From Blattamonas nauphoetae (Eukaryota > Preaxostyla > Oxymonadida): 64,000 nucleotides of DNA. The stretch is taken from positions 124,001 through 188,000 of the forward strand of contig JARBJD010000037.1 of NCBI GenBank assembly GCA_033064195.1. The letters run 5' to 3'. Numbering within the stretch: the stretch's first letter is position 1; each line of letters opens with the position of its first letter. The translations under genes were made by a program, and so were the position numbers. The notes beneath the pieces were generated by a model. It searched no databases. It was not told where the DNA came from and was given only the letters and a program-made list of their open reading frames with translations. Positions 21,232 through 33,410 of the stretch are shown piece by piece.

Positions 21232-22900
21232 TGATGGGGTTTTAGTAGGGTGAAAGTGGTGAGGTGATATATGAATCATAATCAAAAGAATTGGAGAACT
21301 TGGAGGAGAAATAAATAGAGGAGAATTAGGTGGATTAGGTTGAATAAGAGAAGAAAGAGGAGAAGGGTGGATAGAGAATTAGGAGAGGAAATAGGAACAG
21401 AATTCAAAAAAGAATAACGAAAAGATGTCTTCTCACCCAACTCTGCACTCAATCCGCGCTCCTCCTCTCTTTCCACCTCTTCCTTCTCGAAAACCTTTCT
21501 CACTCTGTTGTCTCTGCCCCTCTTCTGAGAATAGGTAAGAAGAAATGAAAATGATGAGAAATCAATAATAACAGGTGCTCCGGGTGAGCGAAGTGCCATC
21601 ACGTAAAAATCCCAAATAATCCTTCATCGCTCATCACAGCAGTCACTCCTGAATATTGGAAAGTCCATCGATTACGGTGAACCAAAGTGCTGAAGAGATA
21701 GTAATAGCGATGAAAAAGGAGAAACAAACGTCCGATGATCATTATTGTCGATTGATCACTTTCCGGTTTGGACTGACAAGTTCAGCATGTGTAATATGAC
21801 GTCATTTTCTGACCATGAATCAAACCATGGACGACCAATCAAACAGAACGAAGTGTTATGGTTGTATGAAGTTGCTGGTGTATGCAAAATAGTCGTTCTA
21901 GAATCGTTATCAGAACAGTGATTCATGGGATCGTTTTCGAACGGTCGTTGTTGGGTGCGCAACAAGTTGCTCCATCCCCGACGAGGTGCAATGTAGAGTA
22001 AACCCCATGTGGACCAACAGAGTTGACAAGATTGATTCGATGCTTCGGTTTCGGATGACTGTTTGGTGATTGGTTCCCGGAACGAGAACAATGATAGAGA
22101 ACAAGTTCTACGGGGGATGATCACGGAACCAGATCTGGGTGGATGTGAAATGATGGGAGTGCAGGCCACATTCCATTTGTAAGAGATAAACGAGATTTAT
22201 GTTTGAGATGGTCCAAAAGTCGAGAATGGGAAAGATAATCTGGTCACAATGGATCGTACAGGGACGCAAGGAATTGTGTGGAGAGAGGACGGTTGACGAT
22301 GTGACAATCAAAGACAGCCGTGTTGAGAACGACGAACCCAAAAGAGTAACCCACTTCAGGACGAGTGGAGGTGATCGCATACTCTGTTCGTCTGCGTCAG
22401 CAATCAGAGTATTCCAAACATCGAAGGAGAGTCCACGGAAATGAGTTGGAGTCATTCGAGAGAGGCACTTTCGACGCGTCATTTCAGATGAAATCGGTCA
22501 CTGCTTCTTCACATTCGATCCCAGTAATTGCGAGATGGAGTGACAATCGCAAACAACTGAGACACTTTAAGCTGGGTCTTTGTCCTTGTACTCCATCTGT
22601 TCGAATGTGTTTTCGAACTCTTCCGGAAACAGAGATTACATAATCCGTTTCCCAGATTGGACCACTCCTGTATCGGCTCTCATCCAGTCTCCGAGTGCAA
22701 CGGTGAAGCTTCGGAGATGAACCCAGAGACGATCCATCCCATGAATGGAGAATCGACTAAATTAAGTCACAAGAACCATTCAGTTAGGGACAAACAAAGA
22801 ATATCGGGAGGAATTGATTGTGTGAGGTCTGGATTGAATGCCACTATTGACACATTTGGAAAAATGACGAAAACCGAAAAACAGAGGAATTAACATAAAA
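21232..22900. other. degenerate region with old coding fragments
   Basis: Minus-strand frames at 21756-22169 and 22108-22482 overlap in different phases and look like worn coding sequence with hydrophobic stretches. They lie downstream of the SPRY-like pseudogenes on the same strand, so they may be a third decayed relative, but no SPRY motif is visible. 21280-21600 is low-complexity and AG-rich. Confidence 0.3.
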
Positions 22901-23342
22901 TGACTCGAGTATCCACTTTAAGAAGAGTGCGCTGCATCACTGGCCAGGAAACGAGAAACGATTGGGAGACAGCCGAAAGAAGGGAGTTGGAGGACGGCAA
23001 TGAGTGTTCGATTGATTTTTGTTTCGACGCCGTGTTATAAGTGTTGTTCAGCTGACGGCGACACGTGCTGTTTGATCCAGCTTCCCAAAAGCGTGGAGAT
23101 ATCGCACAATTTTGCTGTTCGGCCCATTCGGAGTGAAAGAGCGGGCGAGGCCTTCCAGCGAGTATCCGAGATTGTTGGAGAATGCGGGGCAGGTTTTCGA
23201 TGTGGGCATGAAGCGAAGGAACATTGCACGTCCAAATGGGAGAAAGTAGCGATTGTGGCCAGTTGTGAAGTGAAAGATTGTGAGTTGTCCGTTTCGATCT
23301 CAGCATCTTTTCGAGAAAATGCGAAGCACATCATGTATGCAG

Positions 23343-24265
23343 ATTGAATTCTCGTTACCACACGAATTCTCTCATATCTGGTGCGATTGGTGTTGGTCTT
23401 TGCTGTTCAGCGATTCTGTCAATTCTGAATGATGTGCCTTGCCCAAAACGGAGAACTGGAAAAGAAAATGAAGAACGGTGTGCACACGCCGATTCTGACA
23501 GACCGTGGAAGGCCAGACACGAAACAGCGGCCACTTTCGCCATTCACGAAGAATTGGAGTGTTCGAGGATTTGAGTCCATCTCCACCTCCATCCGCACGC
23601 AATCCCCTTCCTTCAATTTGGAGTGGCAAAACGTGCTTTGAGACAGGTGGTACGTGGATGTCGAGTTCGATCGGAGAGATGAAAATGAGGAAACACACTC
23701 CAAACTTCACACCCAATGGATTCACCCACTTCGGGGATCGGACTTGTTGTGTCGAGAACACCTATTCTTACAATTCCAGTGAAGACAGATGACGGCATGA
23801 CCCATCGAAGAGAGGCCATCTGCCGTTCGAGTGATTGTAGTGCAATAAAATGCAAAGTGTGCAGCGTTCTTGAAGAATAGTGGATATAGAATGAGCAGTT
23901 GCGCAGGTGCACTTGCACTCAGGGTTTGTTTGGCGACGGCTGAATGCGATTCTGTCTTCGTTTTGTTCAGCGAGGATGATGAAATACCCATTCCAGAATA
24001 TGTTGTGAAGGGAGATATTTAACTCGGGGTGATGAATGTCTCGATCCAGTTCTGAAATCGGAAGAATAAACGCATGATCAACCCAAACAAATCGTTGTAC
24101 TTCGGTGAAGAGACAGGTATGGACGATATTGTTCTCAGTATTCATTTGATAGACACCAATCGCAGGAATTCGGAAAGATGATGGATGGGAGTGAATGAGT
24201 GATTGTGAACAAGAGTTGATGAAAAGTGAATTGAGAAGGGCATCGCTAGTGAGAATAACTTCCAT
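23343..24265 (-). pseudogene. SPRY-like domain family pseudogene, copy 1
   Basis: Read on the minus strand in several phases: TGIVRIGVLDTTSPIPEVGE (about 23800-23740), LKEGDCVRMEVEMDSNPRTL with QFFVNGESGRCFVSGLP (about 23625-23515), and GTSFRIDRI then RPTPIAPDM (about 23440-23365). EGD.V.ME.D and QFF.NG resemble the ligand-loop strands of SPRY domains, and the layout recalls a large protein family I associate with oxymonad genomes. At least two frame changes separate the blocks. An N-terminal frame (24265-23768) is open but unrecognised. Confidence 0.6.
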
Positions 24266-24674
24266 ATTTTGGGGGAATCTTCACAACAAATGAGCACAAG
24301 AGTAGTTTATGGTTGATGTGTGGGTGAAGAGCCGGCCAGTCGTTGATGTCCTCCAAGATGGACGCTATGTCAAGGCGATGCCTGCCCATCGCATGCTTGG
24401 TATTTTATCAATACTGTTGGCCTGTATGTGCTCCCAAATGTCCCTCCCACACATCCGAGCAGCAATCCATAATTGACACTTCGTCCACGTGAGTGGTGTT
24501 CCACTCTTTTTGAGTCATTCGCACAATCCTATCTCTCACCATCCATGTCATCTCTGTCACCGAAATCAACAGAGAATGGACACACATGGCCGAACCACTG
24601 CAAGATCGGTCGAATCTGACGGGAGAGAAGAGAAACGAGAGATTGTTGTGTTGTTGTCTTGAAACTGCGGCAAA

Positions 24675-25645
24675 TCACTCCACCCGGATTGCCCAATCCA
24701 AGATCAAGCAAGTCCATCTCACTCTCTTGCAGTATCCTACACGGAAGACAAGTGTGGTCAAGTTCTGGCAAGTCAGATCTTGTTGTTTGTGTGTTGTCTG
24801 CTCCAATGTCGGATGTCTTCGAAAATTACAGAAATCACCTCGACACTGAGTCATCCATCGTTCCCATTCGATTTCTTTCATTTCCTGTGCGATTGGGGTT
24901 GGTCCTTGCTGTCGTTCGATTCTGTCAATTCTGAACGACGTTTCTTGCACAAAACTGTGAACTTGAAAGAGAACAACAACGAGAGAAGCAAACACTGATT
25001 CTGACAGATGGGGAAAGACCAGAAACATAAGACCGGCCAGCTTTCCCATTCATGAAGAATTGGACTGTTGGAGGTGTCGATTCCATATCCACCTCCATCC
25101 GCACACAAGCTCCTTCCTTCAAATGTGAGTAGTTTAACGGCAGTCCAGTGACGCGACGGGTGGATGGGGTGTTGGAGTTGATTCGACCAGTCGATGAAGA
25201 GAGTGCGACAGAATCTGGAGACATGAGGAAAAGGGAGACAAACTCTTAATATTACATCCAATGATTTCATCCACTTCGGTGTCAGGTGTTGTTGTGTCGA
25301 GAAGACTAATGAAGATTTCTCCGGTGTAGGCTGACAACGATGAAGAAGAAAACGAGAAACAATCGGTTGCAGGAAGAGAGAGAATCGTCATAGTGACGGA
25401 TACAATTCCCGTTGTGACAGGGTCTCCAATGAGAATCAAGCTGGTGTTGGTAGATCTTTTCAGAGTGATGGCACCTGCTGTACGAGTGACGATCGAGGAG
25501 CGCACGATGAAGTGGGAAGGAGCAGTGAAGAGTAGTGGAGGAAAGACCATGAGTTGGATCGGGAAATGAATAGTTCCTTTGAAACCAGATGGAATGTGAA
25601 GAATGTGGAGATACGAACTTTCAGAAACTTTCGAACCAGTTTCAT
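24675..25645 (-). pseudogene. SPRY-like domain family pseudogene, copy 2
   Basis: Same block order as copy 1: GEIFISLLDTTTPDTEVDE (about 25330-25270), LKEGACVRMEVDMESTPPTV with QFFMNGKAGRSYVSGLSPSV (about 25125-25010), ETSFRIDRIERQQGPTPIA (about 24955-24895). Frameshifts separate the blocks and the 5' part (25550-25350) is open. It is arranged in tandem with copy 1, which suggests local gene duplication before decay. Confidence 0.6.
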
Positions 25646-25887
25646 CGGTGAACGATGATTGAAGAGAGGATTGTAAACTTGATACGAAGATGGATTTCGC
25701 TCGATGAAGCTCTGTTTGTTCTGGACAGGAAGATCATCACCGCTGCTACCACAGTCGAGTGGAAAGACTCTGAATAAAGCCAGAAGGCGATCTGGTTGAA
25801 GAGTGAACGATATAGTCGAAGAAGGAACAAGGTCGATAACGAAGTTCGCTTCTTGTTCTGATCGTTTCCATGTTGTGTCGTGTTTCT

Positions 25888-26433
25888 TTAAAAATCGGAC
25901 AGCTCTGCCTTGATGGACTTCATCAAACAGGTGTTCAGCTTACACGAGGGCATCAAGCAAGTAGTGTATTCTCGATTTCCCTCAAACGATAATGTTGTGT
26001 TTTCATCGACATTTCGGAAAAACTCACGTTCTGACATGATTCTTCCATCTGCGTCGGAGTTTTTGGGTATAATAGAACGATGTGGATACAATTCGTGTCG
26101 AGATTTTTCTTGTATCGTTGAGGATAGATCGATCATGCCCTTGACGCAGATGATTCTACATAAATCAAGGGGAGCATCCAAAATTACTATACGATACGTT
26201 TCTCCACTATATTCTACACACCATGTTGGACCAATGTTGAGTAGAAACGGATGGAACTCTTTGTAAGTACAGAATGGGAAAAACAACAGGATTAAGGTGT
26301 GGTGGGTTAACAGAGACGGATAAACGTCGTCGGAAGGGTTGAGCAAGTTCTCATAATCCATTTCCGCAGCGGTTTCCGGCACAATGATGTCCAAAATACG
26401 GGCAATGGCGACAGCGTCTGTGATAATGCCCAT
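25888..26433 (-). pseudogene. open frame joining an LCAT-like tail to unknown sequence
   Basis: The first ~45 residues (HMGIITDAV then IARILDIIVPE, from 26433) fit the end of the LCAT-like gene upstream, including the expected His. After a possible intron (about 26310-26260) the frame continues with a sequence I do not recognise (WCVEYSGETYRIVILDAPLD) to the stop at 25888. It may be two fused remnants. Confidence 0.35.
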
Positions 26434-27655
26434 GTGGTCACTGCCACAGTACGTGTGGAATTAGACAAGCGATGGGTCTCTCCACTTGTGGAGGACTGTG
26501 AAGGATGAGAAAAAAAGTGGAAAATAAGGCGAGGGGAGGGAGAGCGAAAAGGATGGCAAGAAAGGGCACAGAACGAGAATGAACGGATATGAGACACACC
26601 GCTAAGTGAAACATTCGAGACTGTGCCATCGTCATCCATGTAGTAATCAGAATGCGCGTCCGACCACCAGCGCGGATTGGTGGCGTTCAGAATCACACCA
26701 GCAGTGGTATTGACACCTAACGACGACGAAGAAGACCAGAAAAGAAGGAGACACGAATGACGGGCAGGAAAGGCACCAAAAACGGAAAAAGACGGAGAGA
26801 GTGTGTGAGTTGTAGGAACATGGATAAACACAGACCTATCGAGTACATCACGTGTGTCATCACCTTCGGCTGCACGAGAGGCTGGTCGGTGATGCTTCGA
26901 GTGCGTTGGATGGCTGTCTTCACACCGGCCTTGCCTGCCTGGTCGTATGTCCACGTCCAGTTCTTCAGTGTGATGTTGCACATATTGTCGCCTTTGGAAG
27001 CTGAGAAGGGGAGAGGTGGGAGATGGTGGGAGAAAGGAGGAGATGATAGAGGAGGGGAGGGGAGATGATTGTGGATGATGTGAAGATGGTTGAGAAAAGG
27101 GTTCATAAGATGAAGTATGAAGGGGAAAGCACACTTTTGAGCTGGCCAACGACACAGTCGTCGTCGAAGGTGTTCTTGTTGGGGATCATCCAGTGCAGAC
27201 AGGCGCAATCCTGCGTCAGTGTGCTGATTGTGGATGCTCCTATCTGCGACGGAAAGATCAACAAAGAATGAACGAGTACAACAGAAAAATGGTGTGAATC
27301 ATCAATAATACCTAAAGAAGGCTCAGCTCTCCCAGTATCACCATGAGAGCAGCCACTTTCTTGGAGACGCTGAACACCCATACGTCATTGGAGCACCACC
27401 GAAGGGAGCACCCGAAGTGATGACAGCAAAGATGTATGTGTCGATCCAGGACTGATCAACGACGCTGCAGGTCACAAAGCGATGGGCGACAATGCCACCA
27501 GCACTGTGCCCTCAGAGCACGATCTTCTTGTTGTTGCTGCTGCGAGGAATGAGGAAGAGGGGGACACACGCACGGAAGGCTGTTTCGACAAGCGTTTTGA
27601 GATCCTCGTCATATGCAGAAGCGGCGTGGCCGAAGACGTTGACGAGTCGCCAGTC
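26434..27655 (-). pseudogene. LCAT-like phospholipase/acyltransferase pseudogene with introns
   Basis: Alpha/beta hydrolase of the lecithin:cholesterol acyltransferase type. The presumed exons on the minus strand run: 27655-27312 (DWRLVNVFGHAASAYDED, then the nucleophile elbow GHSAGG, then SGAPFGGAP), 27243-27135 (WMIPNKNTFDDDCVVG), 27000-26836 (NWTWTYDQAGKAG, TDQPLVQPKVMTHVMYS) and 26717-26600 (NTTAGVILN, YYMDDDGTVSNVSL with the acid Asp). A last exon near 26440 supplies the His (DHMGIITDA). Introns of about 68, 134, 118 and ~150 nt have GT..AG ends. An in-frame TGA at 27512-27514, just before GHSAGG, and a frame change after GGAPMT mark it as broken. The 5' part is missing or unrecognised. 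Confidence 0.62.
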
Positions 27656-30149
27656 CTACGAACCATAACGAGCAGAGAAGAATGAAAAGAATAAAAACGA
27701 AAGAAAGGGATAGAGGAAAGAAAAAATGAGTAAATATGCGAGAGAGAATAGGAAAAAGGTGACAAAAGGACTGAGAAACCGACAAACTGAGATTGATGTG
27801 ATATGATGAAATAGAGAGAATGGACTGTATCCAGGATACAGATGGCAAATTAATCCATGACAACACTGCAGTAGACAGACAGCGAAATCGCAAAACGCTC
27901 TTTTCAGAAAATCTCGGACATTACGGCACTATTATGGTTCGATCAGACAACTTTTCAGAGAAGAACGATCATGGAGATCAGAACATCAAGAATCTCAATT
28001 ATAAAATAGACATCATCTTAATAAATGAACGACTTACAGATATTCCAACATTGTTTTGTCACTCGAACTTTTTACGTAGCAATCTATGATGTCAAAAATA
28101 TTGTCCCACATGCCAATCCAAGGGGTTTGAAAATCAAAAACTCAGTCACGGACAAAAGTTTACGGGCACCTCAGATCTCACCTCCAAACAAGTGACCATC
28201 TTGAACTTTTTCCATTTCACTTCATAGTGCCGTGTAATACCCGAACATGTTGTTAAAACCGAACCATTGTCATTTCTGATTTCACTTCGAATGATTCATC
28301 ATATCTTCGGTCTCTGAGTCATCTGATTGTTTGAGAGAATAAAAGTCATGGAATATGGGATTAATTTCAAAATAAAATGTTCCCACACCTTCCTCGAACG
28401 TTGTCTGAGCTTCATTCATTCATTAGCACCGATCCGTCCTCTCAATCTCCTCGATCTCCGCATGTTGTTCTTCTCGACGGAACAGTTGTTCAGTTGTCAC
28501 AGTTCAAATTACCCTTTCTCAACGGTCTCCCGAGCAGGGCTTTCCAAAAATACCCATAATTTTCTGGGCGACATCAAAAAAATAGAAAACACCAAATTTT
28601 CTTCAGAAAACTCTGACAAAGTTAATACATCAAATTTAGACAAGATGATGATATGAAATTGAGAGTCTCTCCCGATTGGATGAAAAGAAGATAATAAAGG
28701 GTAAATCTTGATCTGTCCATCTGAATTTGAGACTAAGAAGGGAGAGAGTTGTGTGAATCTTTTCCACAATTGTTGGCGATTGCTATGGAGATCAGAAGAT
28801 GTTTTCTTTCTTCTTCGTTTCTTTATTTTAGAGTGAAAGGAGAGTGCGTTTGTATTGTTTGATTAGGTCATCTTTTTCTTCTTGTTGAGGAATGATTCGG
28901 GATAATGGTAGTGTTTTTGTTGATCTTGTTCATTTTATTCGGGAGTGTTGTGGGAGAGTGTTGATAATTTTGTTGATCTTGTTCTTCTTCACAGATTGTG
29001 GATGATCCTGCAAAGTCGGCGAAATCCACGGCCAAACGTGATGAATCCAATCGAATTCAACTAGAATGGGGACGTACAGGTTTATATTATGCAATTTGTT
29101 CTCGTCTGGAATACTCGGATCATCGCATCATCTTGTCTTTGTCGAACTTGGGATGATAACACCCTTTTCTCAGGCTATGGTTAATACCGAGAAGTACGAA
29201 GATTTGGGGAACTGATTTCTCTTTCAAATTACTTCGATAGCAACTACTTCTTGTATGATCTTCATTCGTCAACTTTATCTCCCTCCAATTCACGTTATTG
29301 TAGGTTCTGGACAAACTACTCTGTTTGATACGGGAGGCGTTCTGATCTTAGTTGGTCAGCTCACAGCAGATCACAATCACAACGAATTTATCGTGAAATG
29401 TGATCTCATCCGCTGAATTCCCTCGCCACTGCAAATATTACTTTCACACGTTCACACATCTTTCTTTACAAGACTCTTCCTTGAATGAGATTATCTTTTG
29501 TCAGCCTCCCACTCCTTCAAGTAATTGTACTTGTCACTTGTTTGACCTCCATCGCATTTTTATCGATTTATTAGAGCGCTTATTCATTCCGTTGGATTTT
29601 CTGGAGGATCCGAAACAGCTTGCTCTCTCAACGCTCAAACTCTGTTTAAACGGCCTATTTCCGTCAATTGATTCCCAAAAAATGTCAAACACTCTTTTAC
29701 CATCAAATCGTCACTTCTTCTCAAAGATTGTTTCGTTTTCTTTCGTGATCATCCTCTCAGCAACTCACGACCCGCTGTTGACCTAACGCGATCTCACGCA
29801 AATCCCCATCATCATTCTGGATCGGTTCTTTATCTCGTTCTACTGGTTCAACCACATTTCTCACCAAACATGGTCGGTTCCTTCTTCTCTCATCACTCGC
29901 AGAAAAGGCTCTAGATATCAACGAGAAGACCACTCCTCCCTCACATTCCTCACATCCAGGTACTCGTTCTCGCCTTTTGTCTTCATTTTGAAGAATATCC
30001 GCCATTGATGGTGTCAAGCAGTATCGCTTTCACCATCATCGAGAACATGACCACGATGTTCATGGTCCTCTCCAGATCTGTTCGCACCAACGCTTCTGGA
30101 ATTGGAGACGAAGAAATCCATATTTGTCTCCCTCCAACTTGCTTTACGT
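27656..30149. other. mostly non-coding interval with transposon crumbs
   Basis: 28141-28166 (CAGTCACGGACAAAAGTTTA, then CGGGC) resembles the Tc1-type end at 38590-38619 and is probably a solitary end. Near 28530-28560 the minus strand reads WKALLGRPLRKG, similar to WKALLPRASKQ at the start of the pogo-type gene at 35419. The plus-strand frame at 29400-29786 is hydrophobic and unidentified. No intact gene seen. Confidence 0.4.
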
Positions 30150-33100
30150 GCAGACGCATACGCACATACACACACCTGCGCACACACTCACCAGCGCGCA
30201 CACACAGACACCAGCGCGCACACACAGACTCCAGCGCACGCACACAGATACCAGCGCGCACACACACACCATTGCACATACACACCAGCGGACACACACA
30301 GATACCAGCGCACACACACAGATTCCAGCGCACACACACAGATACCAGCGCACACACACACACCATTGCACATACACACCAGCGGACACACACAGATTCC
30401 AGCGCACACACACACACCATTGCACATACACACCAGCGGACACACACAGATTCCAGCGCACACACACAGATACCAGCGCACACACACACACCATTGCACA
30501 TACACACCAGCGGACACACACAGATACCAGCGCACACACACACACCATTGCACATACACACCAGCGGACACACACAGATACCAGCGCACACACACACACC
30601 ATTGCACATACACACCAGCGGACACACACAGATTCCAGCGCACACACACACCAGCGCACACACACACACCATTGCACATACACACCAGCGGACACACACA
30701 GATTCCAGCGCACACACACACCATTGCACATACACACCAGCGGACTACACACAGATTCCAGCGCACACACACACCAGCGCACACACACACACCATTGCAC
30801 ATACACACCAGCGGACACACACAGATACCAGCGCACACACACACCAGCGCACACACACACACCATTGCACATACACACCAGCGGACACACACAGATACCA
30901 GCGCACACACACACACCATTGCACATACACACCAGCGGACACACACAGATACCAGCGCACACACACACACCATTGCACATACACACCAGCGGACACACAC
31001 AGATTCCAGCGCACACACACACCAGCGCACACACACACCATTGCACATACACACCAGCGGACACACACAGATACCAGCGCACACACACACCAGCGCACAC
31101 ACACACACCATTGCACATACACACCAGCGGACACACAGATACCAGCGCACACACACAGATTCCAGCGCACACACACACCAGCGCACACACACACACCATT
31201 GCACATACACACCAGCGGACACACACAGATACCAGCGCACACACACACCATTGCACATACACACCAGCGCACACACACACACCATTGCACATACACACCA
31301 GCGGACACACACAGATACCAGCGCACACACACAGATTCCAGCGCACACACACACCAGCGCACACACACACACCATTGCACATACACACCAGCGGACACAC
31401 ACAGATACCAGCGCACACACAGATACCAGCGCACACACACACCAGCGCACACACACACCATTGCACATACACACCAGCGGACACACACAGATACCAGCGC
31501 ACACACACACCAGCGCACACACACACCATTGCACATACACACCAGCGGACACACAGATTCCAGCGCACACACACACCAGCGCACACACACAGATTCCAGC
31601 GCACACACACAGATACCAGCGCACACACACACCATTGCACATACACACCAGCGGACACACACAGATACCAGCGCACACACACCATTGCATACACACCAGC
31701 GGACACACACAGATACCAGCGCACACACACAGATTCCAGCGCACACACCAGCGCACACACACAGATTCCAGCGCACACACACAGATACCAGCGCACATAC
31801 ACAGATACCATCGCACATACACACCAGCGGACACACAGATACCAGCGCACACACACAGATTCCAGCGCACACACACACCAGCGCACACACACACCATTGC
31901 ACATACACACCAGCGGACACACACAGATACCAGCGCACACACAGATACCAGCGCACACACACACCAGCGCACACACACACCATTGCACATACACACCAGC
32001 GGACACACACAGATACCAGCGCACACACCATTGCACATACACACCAGCGGACACACACAGATTCCAGCGCACACACACAGATACCAGCGCACACACACCA
32101 TTTGCACATACACACCAGCGGACACACACAGATACCAGCGCACACACACACACCATTGCACATACACACCAGCGGACACACACAGATACCAGCGCAATAC
32201 ACACACACCATTGCACATACACACCAGCGGACACACACAGATACCAGCGCACATACACAGATACCATCGCACATACACACCAGCGGACACACACAGATAC
32301 CAGCGCACACACACAGATTCCAGCGCACACACACACCAGCGCACACACACACACCATTGCACATACACACCAGCGGACACACACAGATACCAGCGCACAC
32401 ACACACACCATTGCACATACACACCAGCGCACACACAGATTCCAGCGCACACACACAGATACCAGCGCACACACACACACCATTGCACATACACACCAGC
32501 GGACACACACAGATACCAGCGCACATACACAGATACCATCGCACATACACACCAGCGGACACACACAGATACCAGCGCACACACACAGATTCCAGCGCAC
32601 ACACCAGCGCACACACACACACCATTGCACATACACACCAGCGGACACACACAGATACCAGCGCACACACAGATACCAGCGCACACACACACCAGCGCAC
32701 ACACACACACCATTGCACATACACACCAGCGGACACACACAGATACCAGCGCACACACACACCAGCGCACACACACACCATTGCACATACACACCAGCGG
32801 ACACACACAGATTCCAGCGCACACACACACCAGCGCACACACACAGATTCCAGCGCACACACACAGATACCAGCGCACACACACACCATTGCACATACAC
32901 ACCAGCGGACACACACAGATACCAGCGCACACACACACACCATTGCACATACACACCAGCGGACACACACAGATACCAGCGCACACACAGATACCAGCGC
33001 ACACACACACCAGCGCACACACACACACCATTGCACATACACACCAGCGGACACACACAGATTCCAGCGCACACACACACCAGCGCACACACACACACCA

Positions 33101-33410
33101 TTGCACATACACACCAGCGGACACACACAGATTCCAGCGCACACACACCAGCGCACACACACAGATTCCAGCGCACACACACAGATACCAGCGCACACAC
33201 ACACCATTGCACATACACACCAGCGGACACACACAGATACCAGCGCACACACACACACCATTGCACATACACACCAGCGGACACACACAGATACCAGCGC
33301 ACACACACAGATTCCAGCGCACACACACACCAGCGCACACACACAGATTCCAGCGCACACACACAGATACCAGCGCACATACACAGATACCATCGCACAC
33401 ACACGCCAGC
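30150..33410 (+). repeat. 3.3-kb CA-rich minisatellite
   Basis: A shuffled array of four short units of about 14-18 bp: ACACACACAGATACCAGCGC, its ATTCC variant, ACACACACACCAGCGC, and ACACACCATTGC joined to ACATACACACCAGCGG. The higher-order order of units recurs many times. Three plus-strand and three minus-strand frames stay open for about 900-1170 codons because no unit contains a stop in those phases. I treat the Thr/His/Pro-rich and Cys/Val-rich translations as artefacts. Confidence 0.95.

Noticed and set aside
28509-28769. Minus-strand gene related to the pogo-type start (WKALL...)
   Set aside because: Only about 12 residues match in a different phase from the open frame; too little to call.
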